From positions 3,162,001 to 3,226,000 of the forward strand of contig NC_003155.5 of assembly GCF_000009765.2 (NCBI RefSeq): a stretch of DNA of 64,000 nucleotides. Direction: 5' to 3'. Positions 17,751-27,221 of this stretch are shown here, in pieces (within the stretch, counting starts at the first letter, position 1; each line of letters starts with the position of its first letter). The DNA comes from Streptomyces avermitilis MA-4680 = NBRC 14893 (GTDB lineage Bacteria; Actinomycetota; Actinomycetes; Streptomycetales; Streptomycetaceae). The notes under the pieces are model-generated. The model saw only the letters and a program-made list of their open reading frames with translations, did no database searches and was not told the origin of the DNA. The translations under genes and the position numbers were made by a program.

Positions 17751-19170
17751 TCAGCTGTCGAAGCCCAGACCCAGCCTGTCCATGGCCTTCAGCCAGAGGT
17801 TCCGCCGGCCGCCGTGCGCGTCCGCGCGTGCCAGCGACCACTTGGTGAGCGCGATGCCCGTCCAGGCGAACGGCTCCGGCGGGAAGGGCAGCGGCTTCCT
17901 GCGGACCATCTCCAGCTCGGTGCGCTCCGTGCGCTCCCCCGCCAGCAGGTCCAGCATCACGTCCGCGCCGAACCGGGTCGCCCCGACGCCGAGGCCCGTG
18001 TAGCCCGCCGCGTACGCGACCTTTCCCTGGTGCGCGGTGCCGAAGAACGCCGAGAAGCGCGAGCAGGTGTCGATCGCGCCGCCCCACGCGTGCGTGAAGC
18101 GGACGCCCTCCAGCTGCGGGAAGCAGGTGAAGAAGTGCCCGGCGAGCTTGGCGTACGTCTCGGGGCGGTCGTCGTACTCGGCCCGTACCCGGCCGCCGTA
18201 GGGGTAGATCGCGTCGTAACCGCCCCACAGGATCCGGTTGTCGGCGGAGAGCCGGAAGTAGTGGAACTGGTTGGCGCTGTCCCCGAGTCCCCTGGCGGTT
18301 CTTCCAGCCGACGGCGGCCAGCTGGTCGTCCGTCAGCGGTTCGGTCATCAGCGCGTAGTCGTAGACCGGCACGGTGTACGCGCGCACCCGCTTGATCAGA
18401 TTCGGGAAGATGTTGGTGCCGAGCGCGACCCGGCGGGCGCGGATCGAGCCGTAGGGGGTGCGTACGGCCATGCCGGCGCCGTACGCCTCGAGGTTCAGGG
18501 CGGGTGTGTGCTCGTACACGCGCACACCGAGTCCGAGACAGGCGCGCTTGAGGCCCCAGGCGAGCTTGGCCGGGTGGAGCATCGCGACGCCCCCGCGGTC
18601 GTGCAGCCCGGCCAGGAAGGTCGGCGAGTCGACCTGTTCCCGCACCGCCCCGGCGTCCAGGAGATCGATGCCGTCCGCGAGGCCCTTCCGCCGCAGCTTC
18701 TCGTACCACGCGCGGAGTTCCTCGGCCTGGTGCGGCTCGGTGGCGACGTCGATCTCGCCGGTGCGCTCGAAGTCGCAGTCGAGGGAGTAGCGGGCGACGG
18801 CCGCCTCGATCTCGTCGAGGTTGCGGGCGCCCAGCTCCTCCAGCTTCCCGATCTCGTCCGGCCAGCGGGCGAGGCCGTTGGCCAGACCGTGGGTGAGGGA
18901 GGCGGCGCAGAAGCCGCCGTTGCGGCCGGAGGCGGCCCAGCCCACCTCGCGGCCTTCCAGCAGGACCACGTCGCGGCCCGGGTCACGCTCCTTGGCGAGC
19001 AGCGCGGTCCACAGTCCGCTGTAGCCGCCGCCGACGACGAGCAGGTCGCAGGTCTCGGCGCCGGTGAGGGCGGGCTCGGGGCGGGGCCTGCCGGGGTCGT
19101 CCAGCCAGTACGGAACCGGCTGCGCTTCGGAAAGAGATGTGGTCCAACGACTCATGGCGCTTGGGGCCAT
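17751..19170 (-). pseudogene. FAD-dependent amine/amino-acid oxidoreductase (PuuB/DadA-like), frameshifted
   Basis: From ATG 19170 (GTAGGGAG upstream) the first about 293 residues contain the FAD-binding Rossmann motif DLLVVGGGYSGLWTALLA and the GRNGGFCAA motif of the DAO family. At 18285-18292 the coding strand reads CAGGGGACTCGGGGAC. Removing one base restores GLGDSANQFHYFRLS and the rest of the protein, which runs to GLGFDS at 17751. The intact product would be about 472 residues, the normal size for gamma-glutamylputrescine oxidase-like enzymes. It lies 28 bp after the second polyamine permease as the last gene of that operon, so it probably oxidises the imported amine. The break is in a G run and may be a sequencing error. 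Confidence 0.85.
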
Positions 19171-19198
19171 GATTTCAACTCCCTACAGGTGAATCGCT

Positions 19199-19999
19199 TT
19201 ACGCCTTCTGCCGGTTACGGCGATTGCCGACGACCATTCCGGCCAGAACGAACAGCACGGCGACAAGGAACATGGCCGTACCGATGACATTGATCTGAAC
19301 GGGTGTGCCGCGCTGTGCCGATCCCCAGACGAACATGGGGAAGGTGACGGTCGAGCCCGCGTTGAAATTGGTGATGATGAAATCGTCGAAGGAGAGCGCG
19401 AAGGCGAGCAGCGCGCCCGCGGCGATTCCGGGGGCCGCGATGGGCAGGGTGACCCTGAGGAAGGTCTGCACCGGGCCGGCGTACAGGTCCTGTGCCGCCT
19501 GCTCCAGGCGCGGGTCCATCGACATGACGCGCGCCTTGACGGCTGTCACGACGAAGCTGAGGCAGAACATGATGTGGGCGATCAGGATCGTCCAGAACCC
19601 CAGCTGAGCGCCCATGTTGAGGAAGAGCGTCAGCAGCGAGGCGGCCATGACGACCTCGGGCATCGCCATCGGCAGGAAGATCAGCGAGTTCACGGCGCCG
19701 CGCGCGCGGAAGCGGTAGCGGACCAGGGCGAAGGCGATCATCGTGCCGAGGGCGGTGGCCCCGACGGTCGCCCAGAACGCGATCTGGAGGCTGAGCGAGA
19801 GTGAGCCGCACATGTCGGCGACACCACAGGGATCGCGCCAGGCTTCCGTGGAGAACTGCTGCCATTCGTAGTTGAAGCGCCCCTTCGGTTTGTTGAAGGA
19901 GAACACCGTGACGACGACGTTCGGCAGCAGCAGATAGCCGAGCGTGAACAGTCCCGCGATGACGACGAGATGATGCTTGAGCCAGCGCACGAAGGGCAT
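19199..19999 (-). CDS. Polyamine ABC transporter permease, PotC-like
   Basis: A 266-residue permease with six predicted membrane segments. The EAA loop reads LEQAAQDLYAGPVQTFLRVT, as in spermidine/putrescine permeases. Its ATG directly follows the TAA of the preceding permease gene, so the two are translationally coupled. It works with the other permease, the ATPase at 20941-22095 and the lipoprotein at 22101-23348. Confidence 0.92.
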   Translation of the reverse strand: MPFVRWLKHHLVVIAGLFTLGYLLLPNVVVTVFSFNKPKGRFNYEWQQFSTEAWRDPCGVADMCGSLSLSLQIAFWATVGATALGTMIAFALVRYRFRARGAVNSLIFLPMAMPEVVMAASLLTLFLNMGAQLGFWTILIAHIMFCLSFVVTAVKARVMSMDPRLEQAAQDLYAGPVQTFLRVTLPIAAPGIAAGALLAFALSFDDFIITNFNAGSTVTFPMFVWGSAQRGTPVQINVIGTAMFLVAVLFVLAGMVVGNRRNRQKA

Positions 20000-20941
20000 T
20001 TAGACCAGATCCTCCGTCCCGGACTTGCGGATGTAGAGCGTGACCATGATGAGGATCGCGGCCATGAGGATGAACGAGAGTGCCGCGGCCGTCGGATAGT
20101 CGAGAATCCGCAGGAACTGCGTCTGGATGACGTTGCCGACCATGCGGGTGTCCGTGGAGCCGAGGAGATCGGCGTTCACGTAGTCGCCGCTGGCCGGGAT
20201 GAAGGTCAGCAGCGTTCCGGAGACGACGCCCGGCATCGACAGCGGGAAGGTGACCTTCCGGAAGGTGGTGAACGGCTTCGCGTACAGATCGCCCGCCGCC
20301 TCGTGGAGGCGTCCGTCGATGCGCTCCAGCGAGGTGTAGAGCGGGAGGATCATGAACGGCAGGAAGTTGTACGTCAGACCGCAGACCACCGCGAGCGGGG
20401 TGGCCAGGACGCGGTCGCCCGCGGTCATGCCGAGCCAGTTGGTGACGTCCAGGACGTGCAGCGAGTTGAGGGTGCCGACGACCGGGCCGCCGTCCGCGAG
20501 GATCGTCTTCCAGGCGAGCGTACGGATCAGGAAGCTGGTGAAGAACGGCGCGATGACCAGGATCAGCACGACGTTGCGCCAGCGGCCGGCGCGGAAGGCG
20601 ATCAGATACGCGAGCGGGTAGCCGAGCAGCAGACACAGGAGCGTGGCGGCGCCCGCGTAGAGCACGGACCGCAGGAACTGCGGCCAGTAGTCGGACAGGG
20701 CGTTCCAGTAGGTCTGGAAGTGCCAGGTGACCTTGAAGCCCTCCTCCAGGGAACCCGTCTGCACGGAGGTGGAGGCCTGGTAGATCATCGGCAGCGCGAA
20801 GAAGACCACCAGCCACAGGAGGCCGGGCAGCAGCAGCCAGTACGGGACGAGGCGGCCGCGTTTGCGCGCCTTGGGCGACCTGGGCGGCTTCTCGGCGGCG
20901 GGCGGGGCGAGCGGCGGCGGGGCGTCGGCGAGGCTCGTCAT
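20000..20941 (-). CDS. Polyamine ABC transporter permease, PotB-like
   Basis: A 313-residue permease starting at ATG 20941, which shares one base with the ATPase stop (TGATG). A basic Pro/Ala-rich N-terminus precedes six membrane segments. The docking loop reads LHEAAGDLYAKPFTTFRKVT, and DYVNADLLG is the conserved PotB-type segment. It forms the membrane channel with the PotC-like partner. Confidence 0.92.
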   Translation of the reverse strand: MTSLADAPPPLAPPAAEKPPRSPKARKRGRLVPYWLLLPGLLWLVVFFALPMIYQASTSVQTGSLEEGFKVTWHFQTYWNALSDYWPQFLRSVLYAGAATLLCLLLGYPLAYLIAFRAGRWRNVVLILVIAPFFTSFLIRTLAWKTILADGGPVVGTLNSLHVLDVTNWLGMTAGDRVLATPLAVVCGLTYNFLPFMILPLYTSLERIDGRLHEAAGDLYAKPFTTFRKVTFPLSMPGVVSGTLLTFIPASGDYVNADLLGSTDTRMVGNVIQTQFLRILDYPTAAALSFILMAAILIMVTLYIRKSGTEDLV

Positions 20942-22095
20942 CACGCGGCCTCTTCCTCGACCGTCTCCACGCCCGCGTCGATGTCCTGCGCGGCGTCCAG
21001 ACCGAAGGTGTGAGCCGGGTTCCAGTGCAGGACGACGTCGGCGCCGGGGGTGAGCCGGGAGTCGCGGTCGATGTTCTGGGCGTAGACCTCGAACTCGGGG
21101 CAGACCGCGCTGTCGATGACGTACTGGGTGGAGACTCCGATGAAGCTGGAGTCGGCGATCTTCCCGGTGATCCGGTTGCGGCCCGCCGGGATCTCGCCCG
21201 CGTCGTCGGCGTGCGTGAGGGAGATCTTCTCGGGGCGGACGCCCACAAGGACCTTGCCGCCGGTCGTCGTGGCCGCCGAACATCGCGCCGTGGGCAGCGT
21301 GAGCTTGCCACCGCCCGCCCTGAGGACGATCTCGTCGCCGCCCTTGGAGTCGACCTCCGCCTCGATGAGGTTGGAGGTGCCGAGGAAGTTGGCGACGAAC
21401 GTGGTGTTCGGGTTCTCGTAGAGGTCGGCGGGCGAGCCGAGCTGTTCGACGCGGCCCGCGTTCATCACGGCGACCGTGTCGGCCATGGTCATGGCCTCCT
21501 CCTGGTCGTGGGTGACGTGCACGAAGGTGATGCCGACCTCGGTCTGGATGCGCTTGAGCTCCAGCTGCATCTGACGGCGCAGTTTGAGGTCGAGGGCGCC
21601 GAGGGGCTCGTCGAGGAGCAGCACCTTGGGGTGGTTGATCAGCGCGCGGGCGACGGCGACGCGCTGCTGCTGGCCGCCGGAGAGCTGGTGCGGTTTCTTG
21701 CGCGCCTGCTCGCCGAGCTGGACGAGGTCCAGCATGTCCTCGACCTGCTTCTTCACCGACTTGATGCCGCGCCGGCGCAGGCCGAAGGCCACGTTCTCGA
21801 AGATGTCGAGGTGCGGGAAGAGGGCGTACGACTGGAAGACCGTGTTCACCGGTCGCTTGTAGGGCGGCAGGTGGGTGACCTCCTGGTCGCCGAGGAACAC
21901 GGTGCCGGAGGAAGGTTCCTCCAGTCCCGCGATCATGCGCAGCGTGGTGGTCTTGCCGCAGCCGGAAGCGCCGAGCAGGGCGAAGAACGAGCCCTGCGGC
22001 ACGGTCAGGTCGAGCGGTTGCACGGCGGTGAAGGAGCCGTAGGTCTTGCTGATTCCGGAGAGGCGGACGTCGCCGCTGTTGTCCGTGTTGTTCAT
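20941..22095 (-). CDS. Polyamine ABC transporter ATPase, PotA-like
   Basis: A 384-residue nucleotide-binding subunit. It shows Walker [11 protein letters not shown], the signature [15 protein letters not shown], Walker [13 protein letters not shown] and the switch His in [12 protein letters not shown]-terminal TOBE-type regulatory region follows. I choose ATG 22095 because AGGGG lies at a suitable distance; an in-frame GTG at 22104 overlaps the binding-protein stop. It energises uptake through the two downstream permeases. Confidence 0.95.
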   Translation of the reverse strand: MNNTDNSGDVRLSGISKTYGSFTAVQPLDLTVPQGSFFALLGASGCGKTTTLRMIAGLEEPSSGTVFLGDQEVTHLPPYKRPVNTVFQSYALFPHLDIFENVAFGLRRRGIKSVKKQVEDMLDLVQLGEQARKKPHQLSGGQQQRVAVARALINHPKVLLLDEPLGALDLKLRRQMQLELKRIQTEVGITFVHVTHDQEEAMTMADTVAVMNAGRVEQLGSPADLYENPNTTFVANFLGTSNLIEAEVDSKGGDEIVLRAGGGKLTLPTARCSAATTTGGKVLVGVRPEKISLTHADDAGEIPAGRNRITGKIADSSFIGVSTQYVIDSAVCPEFEVYAQNIDRDSRLTPGADVVLHWNPAHTFGLDAAQDIDAGVETVEEEAA

Positions 22096-22100
22096 CGTCG

Positions 22101-23348
22101 TCACGCCCCTGTGAGCTTCGCGAACTTCTGCTGATAGGCCGTCTCTTCCTTCGAGCTCAGTGAGCGGAAGGCATGGGACTTGGCCTGCATGGCCTTGTCG
22201 GGAACGATCAGCGGGTTGTCCGCCGCCGACTTGTCGATCTTGGCAAGATAGGGCTGCACTCCCGCGACCGGGCTCACGTAGTTGATGTAGGCGGCGAGTT
22301 CGGCGGCCGGCTCCAGCTCGTAGTAGTAGTCGATGAGCCGCTCCGCGTTCGTCTTGTGACGCGCCTTGTTGGGGATCAGCATGTTGTCGGTCGACGTCAT
22401 GTATCCGCTGTCGGGGATCACGTAGCCGACGTCGGGGTTGTCCGCCTGGAGCTGGACGATGTCGCCCGCCCAGGCGATGCAGGCGGCGAAGTCGCCCTTG
22501 CTGAGGTCGGACGTGTAGTCGTTGCCGGTGAAGCGGCGGATCTGCCCCTTGTCGACGGCCTTCTGGAGACGGGCGATCACCGCGTCGTAGTCGTCGTCCG
22601 TGAACTTCGCCGGGTCCTTGCCCATGTCGAGCATGGTCATGCCGACGCTGTCGCGCATCTCGGTCAGGAAGCCGACGCGGCCCTTGAGCTTGGGGTTGTC
22701 GAGCAGGTCGGAGACCGACTTCACCTCGACACCGTCGAGCGCCTTCTTGTTGTACGCGATGACGGTCGAGATGCCCTGCCACGGGTACGAGTAGGCGCGT
22801 CCGGGATCCCAGTCGGGGGCGCGGAACTGGTCCGACAGGTTGGCGAAGGCGTGCGGCAGGTGGGACGGGTCCAGTTTCTGGACGTAGCCGAGCCGGATCA
22901 TGCGGGCGGCCAGCCAGTCGGTGAGCACGATGAGGTCCCGGCCGGTGGACTGACCCGCGGCGAGCTGCGGCTGGATCTTGCCGAAGAACTCGTCGTTGTC
23001 GTTGATGTCCTCGGTGTACTTGACCTGGATCCCGGTCCGCTTGGCGAAGGCGTCGAGCGTGGGGTGCCGCTTGCCGCTGTCGTCCACGTCGATGTATTCG
23101 GGCCAGTTGGAGAAGTTGATCGTCTTCTCCTCGGCCGAATGATCCTCGGCGGAGACGCCGCCCTCGGTCCTGCCCGCCGCGGGGATCCCGCAGGCGCTCA
23201 GCGCCCCGAGACCGCCGACCGCGAGCGCGCCGCCGGCGGAGGCGCGCAGCAGCGAACGGCGGGTGAGGGAGGCCCTGCCGTTCCTGAAACTGCGCCGCAC
23301 CGCGGCCAGTTGGGCCGGGGACAGGCGGTCGGGCTCGTACTGCTCCAT
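22101..23348 (-). CDS. Polyamine-binding lipoprotein, PotD/PotF-like (first copy)
   Basis: A 415-residue binding protein from ATG 23348, with GGAAAGG upstream. Twin arginines (LTRRSLLRAS, residues 28-37) and a lipobox LSAC (Cys53) indicate a Tat-exported lipoprotein. The PotD-family segments NFSNWPEYI and INDNDEFFGKI are conserved, as is QIRRFTGNDYTSDL. It overlaps or abuts the ATPase gene and follows the aldehyde dehydrogenase after 79 bp, in one operon. It resembles the protein encoded at 44678-45925, which lacks its own permeases. Confidence 0.93.
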   Translation of the reverse strand: MEQYEPDRLSPAQLAAVRRSFRNGRASLTRRSLLRASAGGALAVGGLGALSACGIPAAGRTEGGVSAEDHSAEEKTINFSNWPEYIDVDDSGKRHPTLDAFAKRTGIQVKYTEDINDNDEFFGKIQPQLAAGQSTGRDLIVLTDWLAARMIRLGYVQKLDPSHLPHAFANLSDQFRAPDWDPGRAYSYPWQGISTVIAYNKKALDGVEVKSVSDLLDNPKLKGRVGFLTEMRDSVGMTMLDMGKDPAKFTDDDYDAVIARLQKAVDKGQIRRFTGNDYTSDLSKGDFAACIAWAGDIVQLQADNPDVGYVIPDSGYMTSTDNMLIPNKARHKTNAERLIDYYYELEPAAELAAYINYVSPVAGVQPYLAKIDKSAADNPLIVPDKAMQAKSHAFRSLSSKEETAYQQKFAKLTGA

Positions 23349-23427
23349 GTGCGTGATGCCTTTCCGGTGGAGTGGTTCGGCCTTGGTCGACGGCCGGTGG
23401 TGCCACCCGGCGGTAGCCGGAAAACGA

Positions 23428-24951
23428 TTACGGCCGGTCCCCGAAGATCGTGCGGTGCCAGTCCTTTCGGACAATTGCTGTGTTATCGAACATAACGTGC
23501 TTGATCTGGGTGTACTCCTCGAACGAGTACGCGGACATGTCCTTGCCGAAGCCGGACGCCTTGTATCCGCCGTGCGGCATCTCGCTGATGATCGGAATGT
23601 GGTCGTTGACCCACACGCAGCCCGCCTTGATCTCGCGGGTGGCGCGGTTCGCGCGGTACACGTCCCGGCTCCAGGCGGAGGCCGCAAGCCCGTACGGAGT
23701 GTCGTTGGCGAGCCGGATGCCCTCGTCGTCGCTGTCGAAGGGGAGGACCACCAGGACGGGCCCGAAGATCTCGGACTGCACGATCTCGCTGTCCTGGGCG
23801 GCGTCGGCGATGAGCGTGGGGCGGTAGTAGGCGCCGTCCTTGAGCTCCTCGGGGATCTCACCGCCCGTCACCACGCGCGCGTAGGCACGGGCCCGGTCGA
23901 CGAATCCGGCGACGCGGTCACGCTGGGCGTGCGAGACGAGCGGGCCGAGGTCGGTGCCGTGCGCGAACGGGTCGCCGAGACGGACGGTCTCCATCAGGGC
24001 GGCGGTGCGCGCGACGAACTCCTCGTAGAGGGGCCTTTGCACATACGCGCGCGTGGCGGCCGTGCAGTCCTGGCCGGTGTTGATCAGCGAGCCCGCGACC
24101 GCGCCGTGCACGGCGGCGTCCAGGTCGGCGTCGTCGAACACCACGAAGGGCGCCTTGCCGCCCAGCTCCAGGTGGAGCCGCTTGACGGTGGAGGTGGCGA
24201 TCTCGGCGACGCGCCTGCCGACGGCGGTGGAGCCGGTGAAGGAGGTCATGGCGACGTCGGGGTGCGCGACGAGGTGTTCCCCGGCGTCCCTGCCCGCGCC
24301 CGTGACGATGTTGACGACGCCGTCGGGGATGCCCGCCCGGGTGGCCGCCTCGGCGAAGAGCAGGGAGGTGAGCGGGGTGATCTCGGCAGGCTTGAGGACG
24401 ATCGTGTTGCCCGCCGCGATCGCCGGGAGGACCTTCCAGGCGGCCATCTGGAGCGGGTAGTTCCAGGGCGCGATGGAACCGACCACGCCGATCGGCTCAC
24501 GGCGTATGTACGAGGTGTGGTCGCCGGAGTACTCGCCTGCGGACTGGCCCTGCAGATGCCGGGCGGCCCCCGCGAAGAAGGAGGTGTTGTCGATGGTGCC
24601 CGGGACGTCGAACTCGCGCGTCAGCTTGAGGGGCTTTCCGCACTGGAGGGACTCGGCGCGGGCGAACTCCTCGGCGCGGTCGGCGAGGACCGCGGCGAAG
24701 CGGTGCAGGGCGTCGGAGCGATCGCCGGGCGTGGTGGCGGCCCAGCCGGGGAACGCGGCGCGGGCGGCGGCGACGGCCGCGTCCACGTCGGCGGTGCCCG
24801 CCAGCTCGTACCGGTAGACCTCCTCGCCGGTGGCGGGGTCCACGACCGCGTGACGGCGCCCCGAGGTTCCCTTGGCGAACCTGCCCGCGATGTACTGCGC
24901 GCCGTCCGCGAAGCGGTCCTGCGCCTGGAAGCGATGGCCCGGATTGTGCAT
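23428..24951 (-). CDS. Gamma-aminobutyraldehyde dehydrogenase
   Basis: A 507-residue aldehyde dehydrogenase that opens the polyamine operon. It has the substrate-Glu motif [14 protein letters not shown], the catalytic Cys in GQDCTAATR, and the cofactor loop FTGSTAVGRRV. The family-specific C-terminal GGYKASGFGKDMSAYSFEEY is seen in PatD/PuuC-type enzymes. It would oxidise 4-aminobutanal to GABA in the cytoplasm. The ATG is preceded by GGAGGAGAG. The product is similar to that at 46119-47558, so this strain carries two such enzymes within 23 kb. A dyad at 25043-25063 lies upstream. Confidence 0.92.
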   Translation of the reverse strand: MHNPGHRFQAQDRFADGAQYIAGRFAKGTSGRRHAVVDPATGEEVYRYELAGTADVDAAVAAARAAFPGWAATTPGDRSDALHRFAAVLADRAEEFARAESLQCGKPLKLTREFDVPGTIDNTSFFAGAARHLQGQSAGEYSGDHTSYIRREPIGVVGSIAPWNYPLQMAAWKVLPAIAAGNTIVLKPAEITPLTSLLFAEAATRAGIPDGVVNIVTGAGRDAGEHLVAHPDVAMTSFTGSTAVGRRVAEIATSTVKRLHLELGGKAPFVVFDDADLDAAVHGAVAGSLINTGQDCTAATRAYVQRPLYEEFVARTAALMETVRLGDPFAHGTDLGPLVSHAQRDRVAGFVDRARAYARVVTGGEIPEELKDGAYYRPTLIADAAQDSEIVQSEIFGPVLVVLPFDSDDEGIRLANDTPYGLAASAWSRDVYRANRATREIKAGCVWVNDHIPIISEMPHGGYKASGFGKDMSAYSFEEYTQIKHVMFDNTAIVRKDWHRTIFGDRP

Positions 24952-25042
24952 GTCGCTCTCCTCCGCCGTTCACCCCGCAGGGCGGGGGTCGGCGTAGCTC
25001 CAGCTTGATTTGACTGCCGATCCTGACAGAGCAATAGGACTC

Positions 25043-25063
25043 CAACAAGTGATTCCGTTGTTG
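25043..25063. promoter_or_regulatory. Dyad CAACAA-N9-TTGTTG
   Basis: A six-base inverted repeat with a nine-base spacer, about 90 bp upstream of the polyamine operon and 70 bp upstream of the divergent NADAR gene. The similar string AACAACGAATTTCA lies before the AsnC-type regulator (about 47685-47700), so it may be an operator of that regulator; this is speculative. Confidence 0.35.
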
Positions 25064-25134
25064 CCTTTTGGTTACGCGACGGAATCTGTCGACCAGGTGT
25101 CGAGTCCTCACGGAAAAGGCAGGACGGAGTGTCA

Positions 25135-25722
25135 GTGGTGCGTGCCAGACTCGCGTGCATGGGGAAGATCGATTCTTGGGAAGCCCTGGTCAGGGAGGTC
25201 CACGCGGGGGCGAGGATCAAGTACCTGCACTTCTGGGGACACCGGCCGCGACCGGACGGACGGGTGGGGGCGAGCTGCCTGAGCCAGTGGTGGCCGTCTC
25301 CGTTCACCGTGGACGGCGTGGAGTACACGACGGCGGAGCACTGGATGATGGCGGCGAAGGCTCGGCTCTTCGGGGACGAGGAGGCTCAGCGGCGCGCGAT
25401 CGAGGCGCCCACTCCCGCGCACGCCAAGAAGGCGGGGCGGCTGGTGCGCGGCTTCGACGAGGCCATATGGGCGCGCGAGCGGTACGGGATCGTGGTCGAG
25501 GGCAGCATCCACAAGTTCGCCGCGCACATGGATCTGCAGGCGTTCCTGCTGGGCACGTCCGGGCGGGTGCTGGTCGAGGCGAGCCCCCTGGACCGCGTGT
25601 GGGGCATCGGCCTCGCGGCGGACGACGAGCGGGCAGGCGACCCGGATCGGTGGCGGGGCCCGAATCTGCTGGGGTTCGCGCTGATGGAGGCACGGGAACG
25701 ACTGGCGGCCGGCGACCGCTAG
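25135..25722 (+). CDS. NADAR-domain protein (YbiA/DUF1768 family)
   Basis: About 195 residues, all one NADAR domain. It shows LSQWWPSPFTVDG, the invariant YTTAEHWMMAAKARLF motif, KFAAHMDLQAFLL and the closing DRVWGIG plus NLLGFALM segments. Family members act on NAD/ADP-ribose-type substrates: some hydrolyse N-glycosidic bonds of riboflavin intermediates, others remove ADP-ribose from guanine (family knowledge). Several GTG codons lie close together; GTG 25135 is best spaced from GGACGGAG. It is transcribed away from the polyamine operon and has no clear functional partner. Confidence 0.85.
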   Translation: MVRARLACMGKIDSWEALVREVHAGARIKYLHFWGHRPRPDGRVGASCLSQWWPSPFTVDGVEYTTAEHWMMAAKARLFGDEEAQRRAIEAPTPAHAKKAGRLVRGFDEAIWARERYGIVVEGSIHKFAAHMDLQAFLLGTSGRVLVEASPLDRVWGIGLAADDERAGDPDRWRGPNLLGFALMEARERLAAGDR

Positions 25723-25744
25723 GGCGTGTCCGGTGGCTCGGGAC

Positions 25745-27066
25745 CTAGCGGTCCGCGTGCACGACCAGGGACGTGGAGTAGCTGTCGTCGGTGGTGCTCC
25801 ACGGGTCGCTGCTGCTCTCCGCGGCGGCGAAGATGATCACCATGAAGGCGACACCGAGCACGATGCCGACCGCTCCGCAGATGATCCCGGCGAGGGCTTG
25901 GCCGGCATTCGTCGCCTCTCCCCGGCGCGCTCTGCGGCGGCCGATCACACCGAAGACGACGCTGAGCACGCCCATGACGATGGCGAGCGGCCAGAGACAG
26001 AACACGACGGTCGAGATGATGCCGAGCACCAGCGCGGCGGTGCCCATGCCGTTGCTCGGCGGGAGGGGCATCCCCGGCCAGCCGTAGCCGGGTGCGCCCG
26101 CGTGGGGTCCGTACGGGGATCCGTGGGCGGGGCCCGCGGGGTAGCCGGGGGCGGGGTGACCGGATCCCGGGTAGCCGGGCCCGGGGTACTGGGGGTAGCC
26201 GGGAGCGGGGTACTGGGGGTAGCCGTACGGGACCTGTCCGGGCCCGTCGGGACCGATGGGCGGCGGGGGGACGGGCTCACCAGGGGCCGGCTGGGCGAAG
26301 GAGGCGGGGGAAGCAGGGGGTGCGAAGGGGTTGTCCGAACCGCTGACGGGGGCGGCGAACGGGTTGGCGGCGGACGACGGCGGCGTGTGGGCCTGCGGTG
26401 GCGTCGGCGGGGCGAAGGGGTTGCCCGACGAGGCCGGTGAGGCGGCAGGCGAGGCCTGAGCGGCGCCGGGTGCGGCGAAGGGGGCGTCGGTGCGTCGGCG
26501 GCCGGCGGGGCGAAGGGGTTCTGCCAGAGCGGCGCGCCCGACGCACCCGCGTCGGGCGGCGTGCCCGCGCCCGGCACGGAGACGACGGTGGCCTGGTCGT
26601 GCACGGAGGGTGTACCGACACCCGGGACCGCCGTGTCCTGAGGTGCGGGGGCGGTGTCCTGGGACGCGGCGGCGGCGCTGTCACCGGACGACGCCGCGTC
26701 CCGGGGCGCGGAAGGGATGCCGTCGCCGTAAACGAGAGTGTCCTGGGGCGATCCAGCGGCGATGTCGGCGTGGAGCCCGGTGTCGTCGTGCGGTACGGCG
26801 GGGACGCTGTCGCCCGAGAGCACCGTGTCCTCGGGTGATATGCCGCCGCCGGGCTGCGGTGCCGTGTCCGCCGGGGGTGCCCACGGGTTCGGCTCGGGTC
26901 GGGCGTCCTCGACACCCTTGCCCGGATCCACCCGCGGCACGGGTACCGCGTCCGCCTGCTGCGCACCCTGCGCCCTCGCGTCGGCCGGGGTGCCCGGCTC
27001 CGGGGGTGCCCACGGGTCCGGCGCGGCGTTCTCCGGTGCCTTGGGCGCCTGAGCGTCGTCGGACAT
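25745..27066 (-). pseudogene. DUF4190 membrane protein with long disordered N-terminus, frameshifted
   Basis: From ATG 27066 (AGAGGGGACC upstream) about 195 residues of acidic, Pro/Asp/Thr-rich sequence contain repeated WAPP and NPFAPP motifs. In the run of five G at 26480-26484 the frame is lost. With one more base it continues as FAAPGAAQ, more NPFAPP repeats and Gly/Tyr/Pro repeats, then the C-terminal DUF4190 hairpin of two membrane segments (GMGTAALVLGIISTVVFCLW and AGIICGAVGIVLGVAFMVII). The intact product would be about 440 residues. Such proteins are common, uncharacterised actinobacterial membrane proteins. The homopolymer location suggests a sequencing indel. Confidence 0.78.
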
Positions 27067-27221
27067 GCGCGGGGTCCCCTCTGTCGTGCGTTCCGTCATG
27101 CTACGGCCCGAGCCTCCCTCGCGGGGGCCGCAGCCTACGATGATCCCTGAGTCACCGATCAGCCGATCACCCGCGTCCCGCCCGCAGCCGGTGCGAGGAC
27201 GCCGTTCCTGGGGAGGAACCC

